A DNA stretch of 64,000 bases from Ruminococcus sp. Phil11 (lineage in GTDB: Bacteria > Bacillota > Clostridia > Oscillospirales > Ruminococcaceae). Within the stretch, counting starts at the first letter, position 1. Each line of letters begins with the position of its first letter. Position numbers and translations under genes: made by a program. The stretch is taken from positions 26,999 through 90,998 of the forward strand of contig MSGZ01000021.1 in assembly GCA_001940925.1 (NCBI GenBank). Direction: 5' to 3'. Shown here in pieces: positions 40,120-46,262 of the stretch. The notes beneath the pieces were generated by a model that made no database searches, was not told where the DNA came from, and saw nothing but the letters and a program-made list of their open reading frames with translations.

Positions 40120-40554
40120 ATGGACGATGATCGGTTCAAATGTTATCTTATGGATACCGGCTTGCTCATCAACCTGAGCTTCGGTGACGGCAGTTATATG
40201 GACAACGATTTTTACAGGGCAATCCTGACCGACCGCCTGCATATCAATGAGGGAATGTTCGTAGAGAATGTCATCGCGCAATGCCTCCGTACAAACGGGC
40301 ACAAGGTCATTTTCTATGTCGAGTATGACAAGCAGGGGAAAATGGCAATGGAGATTGATTTCCTGATTCGGATTGACAGGAAGATCGTTCCGATTGAAGC
40401 GAAATCCGGCAAACAGTATACAACCAAATCGCTGCTCAAGTTCAAGGAGAAGTTCACCAACAAAGTCGGCAGACAGTATGTGCTGCATGAGGGTGATCTC
40501 CGCGTCGAGGGCGAGGTTGTGTATCTGCCATATTATATGGCTGCGATCCTGTGA
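40120..40554 (+). pseudogene. C-terminal domain of a DUF4143-type AAA ATPase (N-terminus lost)
   Basis: 144 aa. LMDTGLLINLSFGD, ENVIAQCLRTNGHKVIFYVE and FLIRIDRKIVPIEAKSGKQYTTKSL match the C-terminal DUF4143 region of the common AAA+ ATPases with a nuclease-like fold (IEAKSG core). The roughly 250-residue ATPase part that should precede it is missing; the frame begins exactly where a tRNA-Glu 5' half ends. It is a remnant created by recombination, although the ORF could still be translated. Confidence 0.8.
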
Positions 40555-40654
40555 TGCGGACCTCATTTTCGCACCGGCAATATTATCACATTTGCCATTC
40601 ACAATATAATCCCTGCAATATTCTTTCATCGAAATAAGCGGAACAAATTTCAGA

Positions 40655-40875
40655 AATCTTGGACACTATTTGGACACTATTTGGACACTATTTGGACACT
40701 ACGGAGAAATTTGGACACAAAGCTGCGCGCTTTTTGAGCGAACAACGAGCCGGATTTTTGAGATTTTTAGGAAATTCTTGCGAAAATAGCGTTTGATGAA
40801 AATAGAGAAAATTGAGTTTGCTTTTTGTGCATGATGCTAGGATGCGAATTGTGGCGGATTGTGGTATAATAAAGA
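40655..40875 (+). repeat. Left flank repeat of the cargo cassette (copy B) with iterons
   Basis: Matches 17571-17770. It begins with four direct TTGGACACTA units and a fifth TTGGACAC slightly apart, contains the shared CGCGCTTTTTGAGCGAAC block, and ends at GGCGGATTGTGGTATAAT ahead of the Mrr gene. Confidence 0.82.
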
Positions 40876-40908
40876 TAGTCCAATTCCGGTTTGCAAGGAG
40901 GTTATCAT

Positions 40909-41826
40909 ATGGCAGTACCAAAATATAGTGAATTCATGCCGTCCATTATTCGCTGCTTAGGCGATGGAGAAACATATACTCTCAGACAAGTCGTTGACTA
41001 TTGCGCAGCAGAATTTCAATTATCAGATGATGATAAAGAGGAAACTCTAGCAAGCGGTCAGAATACATTGCTGAATCGTGTTAGCTGGGCGAAAACCTAC
41101 CTGAAAAAAGCCGGATTGATTGAGAGTCCTAAACGAGCCAGCTTTTGTCTAACCGATGCAGGACGAAAAGCATTAAAGCAGGGAGCGGATTGCGTTACTT
41201 TACAATACCTGGAACAGTTTGAATCTTTCACTGCTTTTCACGGAAAGGCATCTGCGGGCAGCACTGATGGGAGCGATGTGACAGTTATTCAGACGCAAAG
41301 TCCGCAGGAGCAGATTGAGTCTGCTTTGAATGAACTGAATGAGGAACTTGCCAGCGATCTAATGACGGAGATTATGAAAATCTCTCCGTTTGAATTTGAG
41401 CACCTTGTTGTCAAACTACTGATAAAAATGGGGTACGGAAAACCAAGTGAAAATAAGGATGCTGTCACACCGAAATCCGGCGATGAGGGAATTGACGGTG
41501 TAGTCAGCGCGGACAAGTTTGGATTTGATTCCATCTATATACAGGCAAAACAATGGAAATCGGACAGCACTGTGAGCAGACCGGAGATTCAGAAGTTTTT
41601 GGGAGCACTTGCAGGACAAGGTGCATCAAAGGGTATCTTTATTACGACAGCCAAGTTTTCAAAGGAAGCCGAAGCCTATGCTGCCAAACAGCTTCATACG
41701 AAAATTGTACTGGTCGATGGGATTCAGCTTGCTAAGCTGATGATTGAATACGATCTGGGCGTGTCAACGGCGGCTACATATCAGGTTAAGCGGATTGATT
41801 CTGATTTCTTTAGCGATGATGTATAA
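40909..41826 (+). CDS. Mrr-type restriction endonuclease (type IV-like), cassette cargo
   Basis: 305 aa from the ATG reading MAVPKYSEFMPSII (AAGGAGGTTATCAT upstream). The N-terminal winged-helix Mrr_N domain (YTLRQVVDYCAAEFQLSDDD, VSWAKTYLKKAGLIESPKR) recognises DNA. The C-terminal PD-(D/E)xK-like Mrr catalytic domain follows: FEHLVVKLLIKMGYG, the acidic GDEGIDGVV, and YIQAKQW with the catalytic Lys, then GASKGIFITTAKFSKEA. Mrr enzymes cut modified DNA, so it likely limits incoming methylated phage or plasmid DNA. It has no partner methylase. It occupies the same slot as the 17840 gene in the sister element. Confidence 0.92.
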   Translation: MAVPKYSEFMPSIIRCLGDGETYTLRQVVDYCAAEFQLSDDDKEETLASGQNTLLNRVSWAKTYLKKAGLIESPKRASFCLTDAGRKALKQGADCVTLQYLEQFESFTAFHGKASAGSTDGSDVTVIQTQSPQEQIESALNELNEELASDLMTEIMKISPFEFEHLVVKLLIKMGYGKPSENKDAVTPKSGDEGIDGVVSADKFGFDSIYIQAKQWKSDSTVSRPEIQKFLGALAGQGASKGIFITTAKFSKEAEAYAAKQLHTKIVLVDGIQLAKLMIEYDLGVSTAATYQVKRIDSDFFSDDV

Positions 41827-41833
41827 TAAAAGC

Positions 41834-41879
41834 ATGGGAACCGACACAGCGCCGGTTCCCGTTTTGTTATACCCTTTTG
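41834..41879 (+). terminator. Terminator and right flank repeat of cassette (copy B)
   Basis: GGGAACCG pairs with CGGTTCCC, then GTTTTGTTATACCCTTTTG, the same as after the cargo gene at 18556. Confidence 0.85.
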
Positions 41880-41922
41880 ATTGAATTCATCTTCTCCTTG
41901 GCGTAAACTGCACTCTTTTCGG

Positions 41923-42140
41923 AGGTTCATGCCCTGCGCCACACTTCTGCGACCTTGCTCCTTTACTCCGGTGTCAATATCCGGCAGGTACAGTCGCGGC
42001 TCGGTCACGGCAATATCACCACGACGCAGCACTATCTGCACGCAATCAAGGATGCCGATGAGGAAGCGGTCAATGCTCTGCAAAACCTGCTGATTACGCA
42101 GCATAAGGCGGATGCTGAGGCAAAGCGCAAGGCGGAATAA
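41923..42140 (+). pseudogene. Tyrosine integrase, last 72 codons only
   Basis: Reads RRFHALRHTSATLLLYSG, then SRLGHGNITTTQHYLHAIKD and on to the same C-terminus as the 22004 fragment, with very few base differences. The first catalytic Arg and everything N-terminal are gone, so it cannot be active. Together with the flanks at 40655 and 41834 it identifies a second, more deleted copy of the same element. Confidence 0.88.
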
Positions 42141-42145
42141 TACAA

Positions 42146-42192
42146 AACACGGGAGCAGTCCGGTCTGGTCTGTTCCTGTGTTTGCTTTTTAT
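42146..42192 (+). terminator. Terminator after the integrase remnant
   Basis: AACACGGGAGCAG pairs imperfectly with CTGTTCCTGTGTT, followed by GCTTTTTA. Confidence 0.7.
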
Positions 42193-42234
42193 GGGGTGAC
42201 TTAGGCTCACCTCACAGCATCAACAAAAGCACAA

Positions 42235-42265
42235 AGGGGTGAACGCCGCGTTCATCCCTTTGTCC
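42235..42265 (+). other. Conserved hairpin upstream of module copy 3
   Basis: GGGTGAACG/CGTTCATCCC with a TTTGT tail, repeated at 37953 upstream of copy 1. It may terminate upstream transcription before the module. Confidence 0.6.
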
Positions 42266-42333
42266 ACTTTGTTACTGTTCAATTTGAGACATAGTGTGTC
42301 TTAAATTAGAAAAAGAATATACCACCGGTTTAC

Positions 42334-42362
42334 TTGACATTTCCGCTCGGGTATGCTATAAT
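42334..42362 (+). promoter_or_regulatory. Module promoter, copy 3
   Basis: TTGACA-17-TATAAT with the conserved ATACCACCGGTTTAC box upstream. A perfect GCAGCCGG/CCGGCTGC hairpin follows at 42382. Confidence 0.85.
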
Positions 42363-42438
42363 GCAATCAACATCAGACATGGGCAGCCGGAAACCGGCTG
42401 CTGCGCTGAATCATCTATTATGAAAGGAGATGCCGAAA

Positions 42439-42579
42439 ATGACACGTTTCGCTATGAACAATCTGTACAGCCACAGTGAATATTACCTCCTGAGCCTCTA
42501 TCTGGAAGAGACTCTGATTGTGCTGCATACAGATCGTAGTGAATGTGTCGGAACCGCCGGCATGCGCATTTCAGGATAG
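42439..42579 (+). CDS. 46-aa leader-like small protein, copy 3 (Leu-rich)
   Basis: Identical in DNA and protein to the 39054 copy, with GAAAGGAGATGCCGAAA before the ATG. Complete identity over 141 bases, while the tRNA-TAA and HTH parts of the two modules have diverged, points to gene conversion or selection on this part. It is followed by the TTTCAGG/CCTGAAA hairpin over its stop and by the terminator-like hairpin at 42609. Function unknown; a leader peptide is the favoured reading. Confidence 0.6.
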   Translation: MTRFAMNNLYSHSEYYLLSLYLEETLIVLHTDRSECVGTAGMRISG

Positions 42580-42608
42580 CCTTTTTGTATGATATCCCTG
42601 AAACGAAA

Positions 42609-42643
42609 CACCGTCTGTATGCAGCGATACAGGCGGTGTTTTT
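42609..42643 (+). terminator. Terminator-like hairpin, module copy 3
   Basis: CACCGTCTGTAT pairs with ATACAGGCGGTG, then TTTTTA; two base changes against copy 2 keep pairing (G-U/G-C). The first tRNA starts six bases later. Confidence 0.85.
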
Positions 42644-42648
42644 ATTAT

Positions 42649-42721
42649 GTCCGTGTGATGGAATGGAATACATACTTGCCTCAGACACAAGGTTTTGGGA
42701 GTTCGAATCTCCCCGCGGACA
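42649..42721 (+). tRNA. Class I tRNA with Leu anticodon CAG, copy 3
   Basis: Identical in structure and sequence to the 39264 gene: loop CTCAGAC, five-base variable loop GTTTT. Confidence 0.8.
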
Positions 42722-42727
42722 TTTTTA

Positions 42728-42800
42728 GCAGGATTGATGGAACGGAATACATGACAGCCTCAAAAGCTGTATTCTAAGGGTTCAAATCCCTTATCCTGCA
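42728..42800 (+). tRNA. Class I tRNA with Leu anticodon CAA, copy 3
   Basis: As the 39341 gene, with variable loop ATTCT instead of ATTTT. All stems are perfect. Confidence 0.85.
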
Positions 42801-42803
42801 TTT

Positions 42804-42876
42804 GCTCTTGTAGCCCAATGGAAGAGGCAGCGGATTTAAACTCCGCGCAGTATGAGTTCGACTCTCATCAGGAGCA
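42804..42876 (+). tRNA. Class I tRNA with Leu anticodon TAA, copy 3
   Basis: Acceptor GCTCTTG/CAGGAGC, perfect anticodon stem GCGGA/TCCGC with loop TTTAAAC, variable loop GCAGT, T arm ATGAG/CTCAT. The better-preserved copy. Confidence 0.82.
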
Positions 42877-42908
42877 TCAGGGATATTACAGGAAAGGAGA
42901 TGTTTACA

Positions 42909-43133
42909 ATGCCAATTATTGATGTAGCTGCAACCGGTGCGAATATCAAATCCATGATGCGCACGAAAGGCTTTAAGGTTGCTGATGTGCAGGCAGCGTG
43001 CGGATTTAATACCCCGCAGGCGATCTTCAAATGGATGCGCGGCGATTCTGTGCCGACCATCGACAACATGATTATTATTGCAGATATGTTTGGTGTGACG
43101 ATCGATCAGATCGTTGTGATCAAAAGAATCTGA
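42909..43133 (+). CDS. Small XRE-type HTH protein, copy 3
   Basis: 74 aa from the ATG reading MPIIDVAATGANIKSMM with GGAAAGGAGATGTTTACA upstream. HTH: MRTKGFKVADVQAACGFNTP then IFKWMRGDSVPTIDNMI. It is nearly identical to copy 2 and sits in the same place, 32 bases after the tRNA-TAA gene and 18 before tRNA-Glu. A small DNA-binding protein inside a tRNA array is unusual; it is the best candidate to bind the ACCACCGGTTTAC box of the module promoters. Confidence 0.82.
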   Translation: MPIIDVAATGANIKSMMRTKGFKVADVQAACGFNTPQAIFKWMRGDSVPTIDNMIIIADMFGVTIDQIVVIKRI

Positions 43134-43151
43134 CTGCTTCGGCAGTCACAG

Positions 43152-43223
43152 GGCCGCATCGTCTAATGGTCAGGACACCGGATTCTCAATCCGGCGATAC
43201 GGGTTCAAGTCCCGCTGCGGGCG
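43152..43223 (+). tRNA. tRNA-Glu (anticodon CTC), copy 3, 3' end altered
   Basis: Acceptor GGCCGCA, anticodon stem CCGGA/TCCGG with loop TTCTCAA, T arm as in copy 2. The 3' acceptor strand reads TGCGG and then runs straight into the GCGGGCAGTGCCCGC palindrome, replacing the last bases and creating a G-G mismatch. It may be non-functional. Confidence 0.7.
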
Positions 43224-43310
43224 GGCAGTGCCCGCAGCCGATTTTATTCTCCGGCAGCGATACTTGTTATTGTAATTGGTATCGCTCCTGAGAGATGATT
43301 CATTATCTTT
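43219..43310 (+). repeat. Dispersed repeat with GC palindrome
   Basis: GCGGGCAGTGCCCGC followed by a tail, CCGATTTTATTCTCCGG...GCGATACTTGT...GGTATCGCTCC. A diverged second copy of the tail follows tRNA-Tyr at 43490-43565, and related units occur at 38668 and 38846. Confidence 0.65.
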
Positions 43311-43318
43311 TATAATAT

Positions 43319-43393
43319 GTCCGTGTGATGGAATTTGGAATACATACTTGGCTAAGAACCAGGGTTTTGGGAGTTCGAGTCTCCCCACGGATA
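43319..43393 (+). tRNA. Class I tRNA with Leu anticodon AAG, copy 3
   Basis: Acceptor GTCCGTG/CACGGAT, anticodon stem CTTGG/CCAGG with loop CTAAGAA, variable loop GTTTT, T arm GGGAG/CTCCC. Its body is a chimera: D and T arms resemble the CAG gene, the acceptor 3' strand resembles the other AAG gene. Confidence 0.8.
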
Positions 43394-43401
43394 CTCAATA
43401 T

Positions 43402-43485
43402 GGGCAAGTACGCATAGCGGCGATTGCAGCGGACTGTAAATCCGTCACGTTAGATACACCGCAGGTTCGATTCCTGCCTTGCCCA
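43402..43485 (+). tRNA. tRNA-Tyr (anticodon GTA)
   Basis: 84 bases: acceptor GGGCAAG/CTTGCCC, anticodon stem GCGGA/TCCGT with loop CTGTAAA, a 15-base class II variable arm, T arm GCAGG/CCTGC, discriminator A. This tRNA keeps the long variable arm expected for Tyr, unlike the Leu-anticodon genes beside it. Confidence 0.92.
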
Positions 43486-43585
43486 TCGTCTGCGCCCGCC
43501 TCCAATTTTATTCTCAAAGAGCGATACTTGTCATTTTGACCGGTACCGCTCCGAAGGGAATCATTACTTTCATTATTCATTATTT

Positions 43586-43673
43586 GGCCGCATCGTCTAA
43601 TGATGAGGACACAGAATACCTGATCAGTGAGCAGATGAACGACAAGAAATTTATCAAGTTCGTATCCCGATAA
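43586..43673 (+). pseudogene. tRNA-Glu-like 5' part fused to a gene 3' end
   Basis: GGCCGCATCGTCTAATGATG is the first third of a tRNA-Glu gene, after which the frame reads DEDTEYLISEQMNDKKFIKF and ends VSR-stop, followed by a CCCGAT/ATCGGG terminator (43664-43687). The coding piece is the tail of an unidentified gene. Confidence 0.55.
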
Positions 43674-43720
43674 ATGAAAAATCGGGACGGATTTGCGCTG
43701 TCCATATTCTTTGATTAGAG

Positions 43721-44302
43721 TTACTTTGAAAGCAAATAAACCAAAATAACAATTGATACTGATAACATTAGCATTATTATAAACGCGCAAAAACAACCGG
43801 AAGATTGTTTAACATTTGTTTTCTGATGCATAGGCTGCTCGTAATAAACAGGTTTTTTCTGTCGGGAATCATGACTTGGTTCCTGCTGCATGGGCTGCTG
43901 CGAAGGGGATACTGCTCGCGGAACCTGCTGCGGTCTGTTTTCAAGTTGCCGCTTTTCTGCGCGTTCAGAAACTGCTTTTATTTCCATTTTTCTCAGCATC
44001 GCAAGCGGATCGTTGGTAGAGAACAGCCTTTTATAGAAATCATCAAGCCATTCGTAATCATCGGACGAGCAAATATCCGAATCATAGCTGACTTCGTGTG
44101 CAAGTTGATTTCTTATCCAGCGAACATGTTTAAGGTTATCATAATCACTTTTCCAGCCTTGTACGCTGCTGCTTCCCTTATAATAGCACGATTCCATTGA
44201 ACGTATGTATTCTGAAACACCTTCAGAAGAAGAATAGGCATCTTTCATAAAACGGTCTGTACGTTTATACAGATCCATAAAATCGATATTCAAATCACGC
44301 AT
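43721..44302 (-). CDS. Tail-anchored protein with HEPN-like RNxxxH motif
   Basis: 193 aa. The N-terminal 90 residues are helical and contain HVRWIRNQLAHEVSY; R-N-x-x-x-H is the catalytic signature of HEPN-type RNases, and the position in a helix after an acidic segment fits. The middle is Gln/Pro-rich and disordered (RPQQVPRAVSPSQQPMQQEP). The C-terminus is one hydrophobic helix (FCAFIIMLMLSVSIVILVYLL), so it should be tail-anchored in the membrane. HEPN proteins often act on RNA in toxin or defence systems. It lies next to the tRNA array, which makes tRNA a candidate substrate; that link is speculative. Confidence 0.6.
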   Translation of the reverse strand: MRDLNIDFMDLYKRTDRFMKDAYSSSEGVSEYIRSMESCYYKGSSSVQGWKSDYDNLKHVRWIRNQLAHEVSYDSDICSSDDYEWLDDFYKRLFSTNDPLAMLRKMEIKAVSERAEKRQLENRPQQVPRAVSPSQQPMQQEPSHDSRQKKPVYYEQPMHQKTNVKQSSGCFCAFIIMLMLSVSIVILVYLLSK

Positions 44303-44357
44303 ATTATTCTCCCCCTATTTTCGCAGCAGCTTTGAGATTCCGGTGTTTGCCGTTCCG

Positions 44358-45131
44358 TCAGCGGATTCGTTCCAGTATCAGTTTGATGTGGGTATGATCC
44401 GTGAGCGTAAAGCCGAAATCCTTGCGGATCTGCCATGCGGTGTAAGGAAGCGTGAACACATCCTTGTATACAAGCCTGTATGAACCGGGGATCCGCTTCA
44501 TCAGATCCTCCGTATAAACAGGGAAGTAGTTTTCATGAACTTCCCGTTCCCAGTTCTGCGTATATTTGTATTTCAGCAGAAAATGCACAAGCTGGCGCTG
44601 CGTCTTGATCCTGCCCCAGACATTCTCATAGCTTTCCAGCCATTCTGCGCAGCTGCTGTGCCTGACTGCGGCAAGCTGATCTGTGCGGACAGGAATATCC
44701 TCCGCCCGTGAATACATCATGTCGCGGATCGTGACATATTGAAAACCGCTCCCGAAAACTCTGTCCCAGAAGATATCAATATCCTTTTTGCTGCAATAGG
44801 AATAAACCTCATGTACCGTACTGGAAATATTGATCAGGCTCTCTGCAAACGGAATGCTGATCCGGTTCCAGTCGTCAAAGAACTGTGCGTCCGGAACATT
44901 TTTGCGTGCGGCTTCGATCATTTCGGGGCTGATATCATAGCCGATATATTCATATTCGGGAAACATCGGCTTCATAGCCTTGATCAGTTCTCCGTTTGCA
45001 CAGCCGAAATCAAGGACATACCGGAACGGTTCAAAGACCTTATCCATGAAAAACATCTTATCCAGTATGGATCGCTGCATTCTCGTCAGGTAGATATTCA
45101 GATCGGATATCCGGTTCATATCTGTATCCAT
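44358..45131 (-). CDS. Class I SAM-dependent methyltransferase
   Basis: 257 aa. SAM-binding motif I YVLDFGCANGELIKAMK and motif II YIGYDISPEMIEAARK are clear, followed by INISSTVHEVYSY. The C-terminal part (YKYTQNWEREVHENYFPVYTEDLMKR) is not typical of any methylase I can name; the substrate is unknown. It stands alone, transcribed against tRNA-Ser. Confidence 0.82.
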   Translation of the reverse strand: MDTDMNRISDLNIYLTRMQRSILDKMFFMDKVFEPFRYVLDFGCANGELIKAMKPMFPEYEYIGYDISPEMIEAARKNVPDAQFFDDWNRISIPFAESLINISSTVHEVYSYCSKKDIDIFWDRVFGSGFQYVTIRDMMYSRAEDIPVRTDQLAAVRHSSCAEWLESYENVWGRIKTQRQLVHFLLKYKYTQNWEREVHENYFPVYTEDLMKRIPGSYRLVYKDVFTLPYTAWQIRKDFGFTLTDHTHIKLILERIR

Positions 45132-45239
45132 AGCATGGTTCCTCCGTTTGATTCAAATGCCGGGCAAGTATCATAGATACAGTATAGCAGAATCATTGCG
45201 GAATGTCAATCCGTTTCAGAAACCCGTGTCCTTATTTAT

Positions 45240-45332
45240 GGTCGCATAAGCCTAACAGGCAAGGCAGCAGTTTGCTAAACTGTGAGTAGCCGTGTATTCC
45301 GCGGTGTCCGGGTTCGACTCCCGGTGTGACCG
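45240..45332 (+). tRNA. tRNA-Ser (anticodon GCT)
   Basis: 93 bases: acceptor GGTCGCA/TGTGACC, anticodon stem GCAGT/ACTGT with loop TTGCTAA, long class II variable arm, T arm CCGGG/CCCGG, discriminator G as required for Ser. Confidence 0.95.
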
Positions 45333-45348
45333 TTCATATAAAAGCTGA

Positions 45349-45378
45349 GCCGGTGTCGGATAAGCACCGGCCGTTTTT
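45349..45378 (+). terminator. Terminator after tRNA-Ser
   Basis: GCCGGTG pairs with CACCGGC, then CGTTTTTT. Confidence 0.88.
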
Positions 45379-45495
45379 TGCCGCAAGGACGCTTTCGCCG
45401 GAGCGGGATCATCACGGCAGAGCCGGCAGCGTGCGCGCTTTTGTCGTAAGTGCCGATAAACATTCGCGCTTTCAGGAAAAGATTGTGCTGTATCG

Positions 45496-45565
45496 GTAAA
45501 CATTGTTCACGTATCTTGACAAAGAACCGATTACGTGATATTCTATGCATGTGAACAGTGTTCAT
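45496..45565 (+). promoter_or_regulatory. Promoter and twin operators of the TetR/ABC operon
   Basis: TTGACA-17-TATTCT (45516-45544). GTAAACATTGTTCAC (45496) and GTGAACAGTGTTCAT (45551) are two copies of a GTGAACANTGTTCAC-type palindrome on either side of the promoter, the probable autoregulatory TetR sites. Confidence 0.85.
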
Positions 45566-45588
45566 TTTCGATGAAGGGAGGTTTGCGT

Positions 45589-46206
45589 ATGCCGAGAGAT
45601 AAAACCGAGGCACACGAAAAAATCATTGCAGCCGCAGTCAGAGAGTTCATGGAATTCGGCTTTGAGAATGCATCCATGCGCAGGATCGCATCCGAAGTCG
45701 GGCTGACAGTCGGCGCGCTGTACCGCCATTTCCCGAACAAAGAGGAGATGTTTGCGGCACTTGTGGAGCCGACGGTCAGCGAGCTGATGACGAAATATCA
45801 GGTGTTCGTTGAACAGGGCTATGAGGTCATGAAATGCGGCGATGTGCAGCAGCTCTGGAATGAGAGCGAAAGCGAGACCAAGTGGCTGATGTCCTTTATC
45901 TACGACCATTTTGATGCGTTCAAGCTGCTGATCTGCCGCGCGCAGGGAACACGGTTTGCGCGCTTTGTTCACGATATGGCACTGCTGGAGGAACGCTCCA
46001 CGCTGGATTATTTTGAGCGCATGAAGCAGTACAACATGACCGTCAACGAGATTTCGCAGCAGGAATTTCACATGCTGGTGACGGCGAATGTGTCCGCGCT
46101 GTTTGAGGCGGTCATCCACGGTTTCAGCCGGGAAGAAGCCATGCATTATGCAGAAACGCTGGACGCTTTCTTTTCGGCAGGCTGGAAAAAAATACTCGGC
46201 ATCTGA
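45589..46206 (+). CDS. TetR family transcriptional regulator
   Basis: 205 aa from the ATG reading MPRDKTEAHEKII (AAGGGAGGTTTGCGT upstream), 18 codons inside the track start. HTH: AAVREFMEFGFENASMRRIASEVGLTVGALYRHFPNKEEMFAAL. The C-terminal effector domain is of normal size. The gene is upstream of and in line with a two-subunit ABC exporter, a standard arrangement for drug-responsive efflux. Confidence 0.93.
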   Translation: MPRDKTEAHEKIIAAAVREFMEFGFENASMRRIASEVGLTVGALYRHFPNKEEMFAALVEPTVSELMTKYQVFVEQGYEVMKCGDVQQLWNESESETKWLMSFIYDHFDAFKLLICRAQGTRFARFVHDMALLEERSTLDYFERMKQYNMTVNEISQQEFHMLVTANVSALFEAVIHGFSREEAMHYAETLDAFFSAGWKKILGI

Positions 46207-46228
46207 TGCCGATATTTTTTCAATTAGA

Positions 46229-46244
46229 GTTAGCTGTAGCTAAC
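46229..46244. promoter_or_regulatory. Operator-like palindrome GTTAGCTGTAGCTAAC
   Basis: A perfect inverted repeat GTTAGC-4-GCTAAC between the TetR stop and the first ABC gene. Two related 16-base sites are found upstream of the GNAT operon at 52783 and 52811. Confidence 0.7.
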
Positions 46245-46262
46245 ACGATGAGGAGGAGCATT

